Below are positions 1-8,211 of a stretch of 23,543 bases of DNA, piece after piece. The stretch comes from DATKKK01 sp964354625 (lineage in GTDB: Archaea > Thermoproteota > Bathyarchaeia > Bathyarchaeales > Bathycorpusculaceae): NCBI GenBank assembly GCA_964354625.1, contig CAYHAK010000023.1:1-23543 (forward strand), written 5' to 3'. The notes beneath the pieces were generated by a model that saw only the letters and a list, made by a program, of their open reading frames with translations, did no database searches and was not told the origin of the DNA. Position numbers and translations under genes: made by a program. Every line of letters begins with the position of its first letter. The stretch's first letter is position 1.

Positions 1-52
1 TTGCTTTGATGGCCTCCAAAACGTTCATGACCTCACCCGATAATCGACCCAT
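1..52 (-). CDS. Possible 5' end of a truncated minus-strand gene
   Basis: Reading leftwards from an ATG at 52-50 the frame stays open to the window edge and gives 17 residues (MGRLSGEVMNVLEAIKA). A CTTAAG-centred AT-rich box at about 69-79 lies roughly 25 bases upstream, which would suit a leaderless or nearly leaderless archaeal transcript. The fragment is too short to identify. It is divergent from the ABC permease at 253. It could simply be non-coding DNA; the sequence to the left would settle it. Confidence 0.3.
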   Translation of the reverse strand, partial: MGRLSGEVMNVLEAIKA

Positions 53-167
53 TATTCTGCGGTCCAAAAGGCTTAAGTCTTGTCATCATCCACTTCTGCT
101 CGGATGATGTGACAGAGAGTCAATAGAGCGCAAGCGGTGATATGACTCGACGGGCGAACTGACACTT

Positions 168-190
168 GCTTATCAATAGCCTTATGAGTC
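168..190 (+). promoter_or_regulatory. Candidate TATA region for the ABC operon
   Basis: Two TTAT-containing AT-rich stretches (about 169-178 and 180-189) lie 65-85 bases before the TTG start at 253. Transcription would begin near 205-215, leaving a leader that carries the GGCGGAG Shine-Dalgarno motif just before the start. The call rests only on composition and position. Confidence 0.3.
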
Positions 191-252
191 CAGAACAAGG
201 AATTGAGAGCGAAACAGCATCTGTCTGAGGCAGAGTTTGGGCGGAGAAGCAG

Positions 253-1932
253 TTGCCGAAAAGCAAGATCACAAAGGCTTTGGACAATCTCTCATCAAGA
301 AGGGCAGCCAAGTACACAGTGTACCTCACTGCAGTGGGCCTTTTCTTCGCTCTGATACTGTTGCCGCCGATTCTAGGCATAGTGGTCAAATGGGACACGA
401 TACAACAAGTCGTAAACGATCAGCCGCTCATGAACCAAGCCCTCCAAGCAATCTCATACTCTTTCGTCATTGCTCTGCTTGTTTCAGCCCTCGACATCGT
501 GGCGGGCATCCCAATGGCGTGGCTCATCAGCCGTGGGAAGTCAAGATGGCTGAACGTGCTTGACACCTTCTCAGACATTCCGTTCATTGTGCCCACTGCT
601 GCCCTCGGGTATTCGTTACTGCTTTTCTGGAGTAGACCAGAAGAGGTGTCGTCACTCTTTGGCACTGGACTGATCTCACCTGGTTGGCTTCTTGTTATGC
701 TGCTTCACTTCACGTTCTCATATCCCGTGGTTGTTAGGGTAATTGTAGGTGCCATGCTTGACTACCAGCGAGAGTACGAAAACGCCTCAAGAACGCTAGG
801 AGCGCCACCCTTTACCGTGGCAAGAACCGTAACATTCCCAATCATAAAGCCCTCCTTGATCGCGGCGTTCATACTTGCTTTTTCCAGATCACTTTCGGAA
901 ACAGGTGCCACGCTCATGGTGGCCGGCCTCTTCGAAAACGGCCCAGTGTTCATACAAAACATGAAAACTGGCTACCTTGACGGCAGAGTCTCCCAAGTAA
1001 CCTACGAAGGCTCAACGGTTTTCGCGAGCTTCGTACTCATCGCGGTGGCGTTCACAATATTCATGGCAATCCGTGTTCTAGGCCCAAGACTGAAACTGCC
1101 CACCAAGAGATTCTGGCCAAACGCGGAAAGGACGCTAAGCTACAAGAAGGCTACGGCTGGGCGAGACGGGATAACCATAGTGGTTTTCGTGGCGATCGTG
1201 CTCATTCCGTCTCTCTTCGTGGCGTTGCCTGCGTTGCAGGCCATATTCACAGACACGCTGCCGAAGTCGCTTGCAAGCTCCGGAGTCTGGGCGCAGTACT
1301 GGCAGAGCATCGGCTTGTCCTACGCCTTGGGCGCAATAGCCACGGTCCTGAATGTCGTTTTGGGGTTGCCGATGGCGATCATCGTGGCGAGAAGAAAGTT
1401 CGGAACCTTGGTCTCTGCAGCATTGGATTTGCTTGTCAACATTCCGCTGATTGTGCCTTCAATAGCGTTAGGCGTCTCACTGAGCATCTTTTGGAAGAGC
1501 TTCGCATTCGTTCCCGAGATATGGCTTCTGATCTTTGCTCATCTGGCAATAACGTATCCGTATTTTGTCAGGTCAATGTCGGCTGCCGTTGAGAGGATTG
1601 ACTTGGAAATGGAAGAAGCCTCCAAAACCCTCGGAGCCAAGCCTTTCACTGTCTTTAAGACAATAATCTTGCCCTTGACTAAGTACTCGATACTCTCCGG
1701 GGCAATCATGGTTTTCACGAGAAGTGTAAGTGAGACAGGGGCTACCGTGGCTGTGACAACGACACTCCAGACGGCGCCAGTGGTGATTGTCAATTGGGTG
1801 AAAGCCTTGTTGAATCAGCCACAGATAGCAAGTCCTTTGGAGATTGGTTTGGGCTGTGGCTACCTGGTTCTTCTTTCCTTCATCATTCTGTTGGCCCTGC
1901 GCCTCATGGTCAGAGGAAAGGGAAGGTACTAG
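253..1932 (+). CDS. ABC importer, fused double permease (ThiP/FbpB-like)
   Basis: This 559-residue inner-membrane protein consists of two tandem binding-protein-dependent permease (BPD_transp_1) domains. Each half has a run of hydrophobic helices and an EAA loop that docks the ATPase: residues about 174-205 (EYENASRTLGAPPF...) and about 452-478 (EMEEASKTLGAKPF...). A conserved SETGAT segment follows each loop, at about 215-220 and 493-498. The fused layout is that of iron(III), thiamine and some oxyanion importers, so the substrate cannot be fixed from sequence. The TTG start is preceded by GGCGGAG. The ATPase follows after 65 bases. No substrate-binding protein gene is visible; it must be outside the window or elsewhere in the genome. 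Family assignment is sure, substrate is not. Confidence 0.9.
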   Translation: MPKSKITKALDNLSSRRAAKYTVYLTAVGLFFALILLPPILGIVVKWDTIQQVVNDQPLMNQALQAISYSFVIALLVSALDIVAGIPMAWLISRGKSRWLNVLDTFSDIPFIVPTAALGYSLLLFWSRPEEVSSLFGTGLISPGWLLVMLLHFTFSYPVVVRVIVGAMLDYQREYENASRTLGAPPFTVARTVTFPIIKPSLIAAFILAFSRSLSETGATLMVAGLFENGPVFIQNMKTGYLDGRVSQVTYEGSTVFASFVLIAVAFTIFMAIRVLGPRLKLPTKRFWPNAERTLSYKKATAGRDGITIVVFVAIVLIPSLFVALPALQAIFTDTLPKSLASSGVWAQYWQSIGLSYALGAIATVLNVVLGLPMAIIVARRKFGTLVSAALDLLVNIPLIVPSIALGVSLSIFWKSFAFVPEIWLLIFAHLAITYPYFVRSMSAAVERIDLEMEEASKTLGAKPFTVFKTIILPLTKYSILSGAIMVFTRSVSETGATVAVTTTLQTAPVVIVNWVKALLNQPQIASPLEIGLGCGYLVLLSFIILLALRLMVRGKGRY

Positions 1933-1997
1933 CATGATTAATATAGAGCTTTCAGCCACTTCGCATAACGCAGGCCACACCTGGCGGAGGCTCAAGT

Positions 1998-3101
1998 TTG
2001 CCTGATGTTGAAGTGCGCAGTGTCACAAAAAAATACGGGAAAGTCGTGGCCCTCGACAACGTAAACCTCAAAATACAGGACAAGGAGTACTTCTCCCTTC
2101 TGGGACCAAGCGGTTGTGGAAAAACAACCTTGCTCAGAGTCATTGCAGGACTCATAGAGCCAGACGAAGGCGACATCCTAATCGGAGGAAAAGTCGTCAA
2201 CGACGTTCCGCCTGAAGACAGAGACATCGGCTTCGTCTTCCAAACTTTCGCGCTCTTTCCTCATATGAACGCCTGGGACAACGTGACCTATGGACCACGC
2301 GTGAAAGGCTATGACCAGAAGAAAGCAGCAACCATCGGAGACGAAGTACTCGAGATGGTGAAGCTGCACGAACGCTTGGACGCGTTTCCAAACGAGCTGA
2401 GCGGCGGCATGATGCAGAGAATAGCCGTGGCCAGAGCACTAGCCGCAGGAGCCAAACTGCTATTGCTAGATGAGCCCCTAGGTCACTTGGATGCAAAAGT
2501 CCGAAACGACCTCAGGTACGAAATCAGAAAGATGGCAAAGGACCTTGAGCTTACGGCAATACACGTTACACACGACCAGTCGGAGGCAATGGCTATCTCC
2601 GACAAGATTGCAGTCATGAAGAAAGGGAGAATAGTGCAAACCGGAACGCCGAATGAGCTTTACATGAATCCAAATAGCATCTTCGTGGCCTACTTCATAG
2701 GAGAAACGAACTTCCTAGAAGGATACGTCTCAAACGCTAGCCAAAACGAGATGACAATAGAGCTTCACGGTGACGTGAAGGTTCACACCACGGGCAACAG
2801 CGCCAAACGCGGCGAAAGAGTCATCTTGGCCATACGGCCTGAAGTCTTTGCCGTCGAAAGAGGAACCAAAAAAGGCAGAAACTCCGTCTCAGGCGTGATA
2901 GAAAGAATCACTTTCGAGGGAACCACCATACGATACGAGATCAGGCTTGCAAACCAAGACCTCGTCTTCCACATAAAGCCGTCGATGACGCAAGAATGGT
3001 TCAACATAAGCGAAACCGTAACAGTCAGTTTCCCAACAGAAAAGGTTCACGTATTTAAGTATCCAGAAGCAGGGTTGAAGGAGGAAATCGCCGTTGAGTG
3101 A
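1998..3101 (+). CDS. ABC importer ATPase with C-terminal TOBE-like domain
   Basis: This 367-residue cytoplasmic ATPase powers the adjacent permease. Visible motifs are Walker A GPSGCGKT (36-43), Q-loop VFQ (80-82), signature LSGGMMQR (134-141, where QQQR is more usual), Walker B LLLLDEP (154-160) and the H-loop histidine in THDQ (192). After about residue 235 comes a beta-rich tail of the TOBE type found in the CysA/PotA/FbpC class, which often senses substrate or regulators. TTG start with GGAGG about 10 bases upstream. Its last codons overlap the start of the DUF47 gene by 8 bases, so the two are translationally coupled. The cargo is unknown: iron, an oxyanion and thiamine are all possible. 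Confidence 0.92.
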   Translation: MPDVEVRSVTKKYGKVVALDNVNLKIQDKEYFSLLGPSGCGKTTLLRVIAGLIEPDEGDILIGGKVVNDVPPEDRDIGFVFQTFALFPHMNAWDNVTYGPRVKGYDQKKAATIGDEVLEMVKLHERLDAFPNELSGGMMQRIAVARALAAGAKLLLLDEPLGHLDAKVRNDLRYEIRKMAKDLELTAIHVTHDQSEAMAISDKIAVMKKGRIVQTGTPNELYMNPNSIFVAYFIGETNFLEGYVSNASQNEMTIELHGDVKVHTTGNSAKRGERVILAIRPEVFAVERGTKKGRNSVSGVIERITFEGTTIRYEIRLANQDLVFHIKPSMTQEWFNISETVTVSFPTEKVHVFKYPEAGLKEEIAVE

Positions 3102-3753
3102 ATTGATAAAATGGTTTGAGAAGCGAAGAGAAACAAAGGCCCTCGCGACGATACAGCGCCACTTGGCCTTAACTACCGGGATAGTCGAAGACCTCGAAAA
3201 AGCGGTGCTTGCCACCATAAAGAACGACCAGAAAGAAATGAAAGAATGCATCCGGAGAGTGACGAGCGGCGAAAAAGAGGCAGACGCGCTACGAAGAAGG
3301 GTCATGGATGACGTATCAAAAGGCGAGCTCTCACCCGTTGACCGAGTCGACTTGATGGATCTCGTCAAGAGGGTGGACATGGTGGCTGACTGGAGCAGAG
3401 AATCCACACGCATATTAGGCGCGGTCCCGATGGAACAAGTATCAGAAGCGATCAAGAACGAGTTCATGGAAATGGTCAAAAACGTGAAAGAATGCGCAGC
3501 GTCACTTCAGAGATGCATGAACAAGATGATGACAAGGCCAGGCGAGGCTCTTCAGGCCGCGGACGACGTGGAGCGCAATGAAGAAAGAGTGGACGATTTG
3601 CATGAGAAGTCCAGAGTATTGTTGGCCAAGGAGGACTTGCCGAAAGCGGGAATAGTAGTTTTAATAAGCCAGCTCTTCGATGCTCTAGAGATGATTGCGG
3701 ACGCATGTGAAGACGCGTGCGACCAAGTGAGAATCATAATGGTCAGAAAGTGA
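3094..3753 (+). CDS. DUF47 / PhoU-like regulatory protein
   Basis: This 219-residue, nearly all-helical, charged protein matches the DUF47 (TIGR00153, PhoU-like) family: an N-terminal WFEKRRETKALATIQRH-type segment, then long helices with regularly spaced acidic and basic residues, including EKEADALRRRV near residue 55 and a C-terminal DALEMIADACEDACD helix. DUF47 proteins usually sit beside Pit-type phosphate transporters and are thought to regulate them. Here the gene begins inside the last codons of an ABC ATPase gene (8-base overlap, TTG start, GGAGG upstream), which suggests it controls this importer. That role is inferred from context. eL22 follows after 11 bases, so it may be on the same transcript. 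Confidence 0.85.
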   Translation: MSELIKWFEKRRETKALATIQRHLALTTGIVEDLEKAVLATIKNDQKEMKECIRRVTSGEKEADALRRRVMDDVSKGELSPVDRVDLMDLVKRVDMVADWSRESTRILGAVPMEQVSEAIKNEFMEMVKNVKECAASLQRCMNKMMTRPGEALQAADDVERNEERVDDLHEKSRVLLAKEDLPKAGIVVLISQLFDALEMIADACEDACDQVRIIMVRK

Positions 3754-3764
3754 GGTAAATAGGC

Positions 3765-4049
3765 ATGGCAGAACTGAAAGTAGATATATCTGAACTGAAG
3801 GGCGAAGGCGGCGACGTGATAAAAGAGCTAGCCGACTTCATCAAGAAGAAAACTGGTGCCAAGGTTGTGACGGAAACCAGCGAAATAGTGGTCAAAAGCG
3901 ATGAAGAAGCCGTTTCGAAACCATATTTGAGAGTGCTGTTACGCAAGTTCCTGCACAAGACGGAACTGAAGGATTACTTCAAAGTCATAGGCGGCAAGGA
4001 AAACACCTTCATCGTGAAGGAGAAGAAAGCCGCCGAAGAGGAAGAGTAG
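3765..4049 (+). CDS. rpl22e: Ribosomal protein eL22
   Basis: This 94-residue protein resembles eukaryotic-type L22e. The match is clearest in the second half: a KPYLRVLLRKFLHK stretch, then LKDYFKVIGGKENTFIV, ending in an acidic EEEE tail much like the eukaryotic protein. In eukaryotes eL22 sits on the large subunit near the exit tunnel. In archaea it is patchily distributed, so its presence is informative. An ATG start is preceded by GAGGT at the stop codon of the DUF47 gene, which places it at the end of the ABC-DUF47 transcription unit, an odd place for a ribosomal protein unless it has its own promoter. Identification comes from sequence resemblance alone. Confidence 0.8.
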   Translation: MAELKVDISELKGEGGDVIKELADFIKKKTGAKVVTETSEIVVKSDEEAVSKPYLRVLLRKFLHKTELKDYFKVIGGKENTFIVKEKKAAEEEE

Positions 4050-4207
4050 CTTCCCGTTTCTTGCTGAAGGCCAGCGCGTTCTCTTGGCTACACCCCTTGA
4101 AGGGCCTGTAGAGATACGCTACCGCAAAGAAACCTCGGCGGGCATTCAGCAATCACTGGATCAGCTCGCTTTAACTACGTTGCTCGAATGCTGTTCCATT
4201 TGCCTTT

Positions 4208-5131
4208 TCAACCTCCGCTTTCTCGAGGCTTGCTCCTGACGACAAAAACGACTCCAGCCAATATCAGGGCAGCTCCCGCGGCGAAAAGTGGTCCAGGTAT
4301 CTCCTGAAACGTTGCCACCCCGAGTATTGTGGCGCCTATGGGTTCTAGCAATGCCATAGTGGCAGTTTCGAAAGACTTCAAGTTAGACAGGGAAGAGAAG
4401 TAGAGGGTGTGGGCGGCTGCTGTTGGCAACACTCCCAAGGCAATAAGTGGAAGGATGCTCGTTGCTTGTGTTGGCAATGCCAATGCCCTACTTGTTGCGG
4501 GTATGCTCAGCAGCCCTACGAATACAGCAGTGAAGAAGTACAAAGGCAGCATAGTCGGCAGAATATCCATGCGGCTTCTTGTCTTTCTTCCATAGTTAAG
4601 GTATATGGATTCAACTGCAGCCGCCAATATGGCCTCCGAGTCGCCCTTCAGACTCGAAGAAAACCTCTCAAGAGAGGCAACGCCACCACCAACTGCTGTC
4701 TCGGCGTACGCTACGATGAGTACGCCTGCGAACGAGATAGTCAGGCCTAGGATTGCCATGCTGGAAGGCTTGGCTTTGAAGATGAAACTTGAGACAAGAA
4801 CAGAAAAGATCGGCGTCGTGTTGACAAGTACTGTTGCATTCAGTATCGTTGTGTCCTTCACAGCGTAGGCGAAGAATATGAAGTGCAGTCCCAGAAAAAA
4901 GCCCAAGACTAAAAGATCTCTGAGGTTCTTCCGCACAAGTCTGAGCATGAATGGCTTTCGAAGGGCAACAAGTATGGACGCCAATACGAGGCATGCAACG
5001 ACGAGGCGCCAAAAAGCTATAGAGAATGCGTCCAGATTCTGCAGGAATCTGATGAATAGGGCTGCTGTTCCGAAAAGAATTCCGGCAATCACCCCTTCTG
5101 CCAGAGCCAGCTTTCTTGTTCTGATACGCAA
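4208..5131 (-). CDS. DMT-superfamily EamA transporter
   Basis: This is a ten-helix membrane protein made of two EamA repeats, as in drug/metabolite exporters of the RhaT/YdcZ type. Hydrophobic helices run from residue about 10 to the C-terminus, with the typical ETATMALLEPIGATILG stretch in the second repeat. The substrate cannot be predicted. I prefer the TTG at 5131 (307 residues), which has AAGGG 7 bases upstream and starts just before the first membrane helix. A longer frame reaches a TTG at 5200, but that codon lies only about 15 bases from the TATA box at 5213-5222 and would probably precede the transcription start. It is divergent from the NIF3-like gene. Confidence 0.85.
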   Translation of the reverse strand: MRIRTRKLALAEGVIAGILFGTAALFIRFLQNLDAFSIAFWRLVVACLVLASILVALRKPFMLRLVRKNLRDLLVLGFFLGLHFIFFAYAVKDTTILNATVLVNTTPIFSVLVSSFIFKAKPSSMAILGLTISFAGVLIVAYAETAVGGGVASLERFSSSLKGDSEAILAAAVESIYLNYGRKTRSRMDILPTMLPLYFFTAVFVGLLSIPATSRALALPTQATSILPLIALGVLPTAAAHTLYFSSLSNLKSFETATMALLEPIGATILGVATFQEIPGPLFAAGAALILAGVVFVVRSKPRESGG

Positions 5132-5212
5132 TAGAATGCCCTTTTTCCACTCCTCAATTTGGACGCATTGTGAGATTAACCTTGTGCAAACGGGAGACAA
5201 GCTGCCTTCATT

Positions 5213-5222
5213 GCTTATAAGC
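5213..5222. promoter_or_regulatory. Palindromic TATA box shared by two divergent genes
   Basis: GCTTATAAGC is a perfect 10-base palindrome and a good archaeal TATA element in both directions. Placing transcription starts about 25 bases away puts them near 5190 on the minus strand (for the DMT transporter) and near 5243 on the plus strand (for the NIF3-like gene). Both leave room for the Shine-Dalgarno motifs seen ahead of the chosen starts. Confidence 0.6.
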
Positions 5223-5265
5223 AGTCAAACGTAATAGTGCCTACCAGATATTGAGGTGTGCATGC

Positions 5266-6081
5266 ATGGATACCGAGGAGATCATGAGGCTGTCCCTAAC
5301 GCTTGCGGGACTAGAGAAAACCCCAGAGGACAGCGCGATATACGTGAAGGGAAACAATACTGAGAGAATCCTCTTCGGCATCGACGCGACTGTTCCAGAA
5401 CTCTTGCTGGCCAAGCAGTTGGGCTGCGACGCGGTGATTGCCCATCATCCAGTAGGCAGTATGACCGTCTTAGGTTTCCATGAGGTTTTCTTACGTCACG
5501 TTCAGCAGATGGTTGGGGCGGGAATCCCAAAAGAGGAGGCTGAAAGAGCTGTCAGGAAAAAGTATGCAGACCTTGAGGTCGATGGACACGCTCGAAACTA
5601 CGGCCACGCAATTGACGTAGCACGATTGCTGAAAATGCCATACATGAACATTCACACACCCTTAGATGAGATTGGCAGAAAGATCATGAGCGAACAGGTC
5701 GATAAGAAGATCAGGAGAAACTCCACGGTGCAAGATGTCGTTCGCGCTTTGAATGATTTGCCTGAATTCAAGAATGCAAGCACGAAAATCAAGATCCGTG
5801 TAGGAAAGCCCGAAAATCCGTGTGGCAAAGTGGTCGTTTCTCACGCCGCGGGAACGAATGGAGGCTGCGAGATAGCCAAGACATATTTCAAACATGGTAT
5901 CGGAACAGTTGTGTACATTCACGTTGCGCTTGGGGATTTGGAGAAGCTGAGAGCCGAAGGGGTCGGCAACCTCGTGGTCACTGGACATATCGCCAGCGAC
6001 TCTGTGGGCATAAACCCCTTCATCCAAGAACTCGAAGACACAGGCATTTCTGTGACAACAATCGGCGTCGTTCCACGCTAA
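5266..6081 (+). CDS. NIF3-like dinuclear metal-binding protein
   Basis: This 271-residue protein belongs to the NIF3/DUF34 family (often labelled GTP cyclohydrolase I type 2). Members form hexameric rings with a two-metal site; their physiological reaction is still unsettled. Hallmarks seen: DATVPELLLAKQLGCDAVIAHHPVG, with the paired metal-binding histidines near residue 61, a VDGHARNYGHAIDVARLL segment, MPYMNIHTPLD, and a C-terminal TGHIASD motif with the final metal-ligand histidine. The start is the ATG at 5266, with GAGGTG 7 bases upstream; a TTG five codons earlier lacks a ribosome-binding site. It is transcribed from the shared palindromic promoter and ends 42 bases before the convergent rad50. 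Confidence 0.88.
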   Translation: MDTEEIMRLSLTLAGLEKTPEDSAIYVKGNNTERILFGIDATVPELLLAKQLGCDAVIAHHPVGSMTVLGFHEVFLRHVQQMVGAGIPKEEAERAVRKKYADLEVDGHARNYGHAIDVARLLKMPYMNIHTPLDEIGRKIMSEQVDKKIRRNSTVQDVVRALNDLPEFKNASTKIKIRVGKPENPCGKVVVSHAAGTNGGCEIAKTYFKHGIGTVVYIHVALGDLEKLRAEGVGNLVVTGHIASDSVGINPFIQELEDTGISVTTIGVVPR

Positions 6082-6123
6082 AGGCCTCCGGAGGCAGCTT
6101 GTTATCGGTTCTTGTCGCCTGTG

Positions 6124-8211
6124 TTATCGTTCGATTGAGACTTTGCTTTCGTCTCCCTCTTTTTCAAGCCTTATAACATGCTCTGCCTTCTCGGCGAAGG
6201 CCTCACTGTGAGTGACTGCAATTACCTGTTCTATGGCTTTGAAACGCGAAATCGCCTCGGCTAGGCGGTCTATTGAACCGTCCTCCCTGCCTAGGCTTTC
6301 GGTAGGTTCGTCGAGCAGAAGCAAGCTCAAGCCGTGCCCTGTCCAGGATTGCATAATCAACTGGCCCAGCCCAAGACGGTAGGCAAACGCCACCAGCGTT
6401 CTCTCGCCGCCTGAAAGGTTTGACACGTCACGTTCAATGTCACTCTCGCTTTTGACATATGGCGTATATGTCTCATCAATAACAACGTTCAGCATTGGGC
6501 CTTCGTTGCCGACAAGACTGTCGAGGACTTGCTGGACGAAATTCCTCAACACCTTCACAAACTCGCTTCGCAACTTGGGTTGAATGCTTCTGTAGGCGTC
6601 GCGCATGCTTCCAATCGTTTCAATTACCCGCATTATCTTCTCTACCTGCTCGATTTTTTGCTGGGCTCGGTCTATTCTGTCTCTTACGTCGTCCATGCGC
6701 TTGACCAAGTCCTTTTTTCGGCTTTCCTTAGTCCGTAAATCGGAATCCAATGAATAGTATTGCTTGTAGGCCTCGTCCCTGTGCGCCTTCGCGGTCTCCA
6801 GCTCGGACGCATCGAATCTGCTGATTTCAACTCTGATGGCGTCAAGCTCCGTATGCAGGCCAGCCTCTTGCTTCTGTTTCGCAACCATTTCCTCCGTGTG
6901 ATCGATGAGCACTTGTGATTCGTCAGTTATGCGCGACATCAAGTCTTCTGTCCTTGAAGCGAGCACCTGCAATTTCGAAAAAGCAGCGTTTGCCTTGCTC
7001 TTCTTCCGCTGCAATTCCTCCACATCATGGGAAAGCTTGGTGATCCGGGTTTGCCGCTTGCTGTTCTCGCCTTGGATTCTCTGCATGAGGTCGTCTTTGT
7101 ATTTCTGTGTCAGTGACTGGAGACAGAGGGGGCAACGGTTTTCAGCTGACAATGAGGAGATCCGTCTCTCGTCGGCTTGAGCGTTCTTGAGGTCAGCTTC
7201 CTGTTCGGCTTTTAGACTTGAGACCTTGTCATCCAGGGCGCTCAGGCATTGTCTGAGACTGTCAATCGGCTGGTTGGCAACTAGTCCGATTGCTTGAAGC
7301 TCGGCCTTGCAGGATTCCGCCTGAGACTCCACAGTCTCCAAGCGTTGTCTCAGATTCCCGACACCAGCTCCACCAGACTCGATCTTATCCTTCAAAGTGG
7401 CCAACGCTTCTTTCAGACTTGTCAAGTTTGCCAGAATGCCTGCTTCTTTGCGCCCAAGTTGCTCGTTTAGGGTCTTCACTCCTTCCATTTTTCTGAGTTC
7501 GGCATCGGCCTTTTCCAGAGCTTTTCTGGCAACGTCCAGTTTGCTGCTCGTCACTTGTAGGTCGATTTCGAGTCGAGAGAATTCCTCGACTATTCGGTCG
7601 TATTCAACACCGAGTTTCTCCATTCCCGTGATATCAGGGTCTTTTTCGTAGACTTTCTTCTCCACTTCGTAATCGTGTTGGTAGGACAGGAGGTTACTCC
7701 AGGCCACTTCATAGTCAGACAGCCCAAACATTTCATCGAGCCGTTTCTGTCTTTCCCTCGATGCAACGTCCAGAAGCTCTTTCAGACGCTCTTGCCTCAC
7801 CCAGATTATTTCGCGGAAAAGCTCTTTGTCGAGACCTGTAATCGCCTTGAATTGTTCAGCTATCGCATCTCCCTTGAGACTTGAGATCAAGTCTTCTCCT
7901 TCATAGAGCTTCAGTTCGTCCATGTCCTGGCTTATGCCTTTTCCGTGTCTCTTGAGAACGCGTGACATCTTGTATGTCTTGCCGTCCTGAATGAACTGGA
8001 TTGTGACTCTTCCGTTGTTCGCGCCTTCGCGCAGTAAATATTCATAGCTTCTGCCTACCGGCTCGCCGAACAGAGCAAAGTCAATTGAGTATAGTATGCT
8101 TGATTTTCCACAGCCCACACCGCCCACAAGGCAGTTGAAACCCCTCGCAAACGGAACAGCTGATTTAACGTGGGAACGAATGTTCTCCAATTGTACAATT
8201 TCAATCTTCAC
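6124..8211 (-). CDS. rad50: Rad50-like SMC-family ATPase (short form)
   Basis: This partner of Mre11 in double-strand-break repair is a bipartite ABC ATPase joined by an antiparallel coiled coil. Visible motifs are Walker A GGVGCGKSS (30-38), Q-loop glutamine (140), coiled coils about 200-355 and 370-530, the zinc hook CPLC (360-363), signature NLSGGER (598-604), Walker B LLLLDEP (630-636) and the switch histidine in VTHSE. At 695 residues it is shorter than most archaeal Rad50 proteins (about 850-900), mainly in the coiled coil. Walker A has Val where Asn is usual, and the D-loop reads ESLGRED where an Asp is expected in place of Gly. The GTG start overlaps the mre11 stop as GTGA, with GAGGGG upstream. 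Confidence 0.93.
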   Translation of the reverse strand: MKIEIVQLENIRSHVKSAVPFARGFNCLVGGVGCGKSSILYSIDFALFGEPVGRSYEYLLREGANNGRVTIQFIQDGKTYKMSRVLKRHGKGISQDMDELKLYEGEDLISSLKGDAIAEQFKAITGLDKELFREIIWVRQERLKELLDVASRERQKRLDEMFGLSDYEVAWSNLLSYQHDYEVEKKVYEKDPDITGMEKLGVEYDRIVEEFSRLEIDLQVTSSKLDVARKALEKADAELRKMEGVKTLNEQLGRKEAGILANLTSLKEALATLKDKIESGGAGVGNLRQRLETVESQAESCKAELQAIGLVANQPIDSLRQCLSALDDKVSSLKAEQEADLKNAQADERRISSLSAENRCPLCLQSLTQKYKDDLMQRIQGENSKRQTRITKLSHDVEELQRKKSKANAAFSKLQVLASRTEDLMSRITDESQVLIDHTEEMVAKQKQEAGLHTELDAIRVEISRFDASELETAKAHRDEAYKQYYSLDSDLRTKESRKKDLVKRMDDVRDRIDRAQQKIEQVEKIMRVIETIGSMRDAYRSIQPKLRSEFVKVLRNFVQQVLDSLVGNEGPMLNVVIDETYTPYVKSESDIERDVSNLSGGERTLVAFAYRLGLGQLIMQSWTGHGLSLLLLDEPTESLGREDGSIDRLAEAISRFKAIEQVIAVTHSEAFAEKAEHVIRLEKEGDESKVSIER

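Noticed and set aside
120..563. Open frames on both strands overlapping the start of the ABC permease
   Set aside because: They lack family resemblance and ribosome-binding sites and lie over the conserved permease frame or its leader.
4407..5234. Several plus-strand frames antisense to the DMT transporter
   Set aside because: They are the reverse of a membrane-protein gene; their Cys- and Gln-rich translations do not resemble real proteins.
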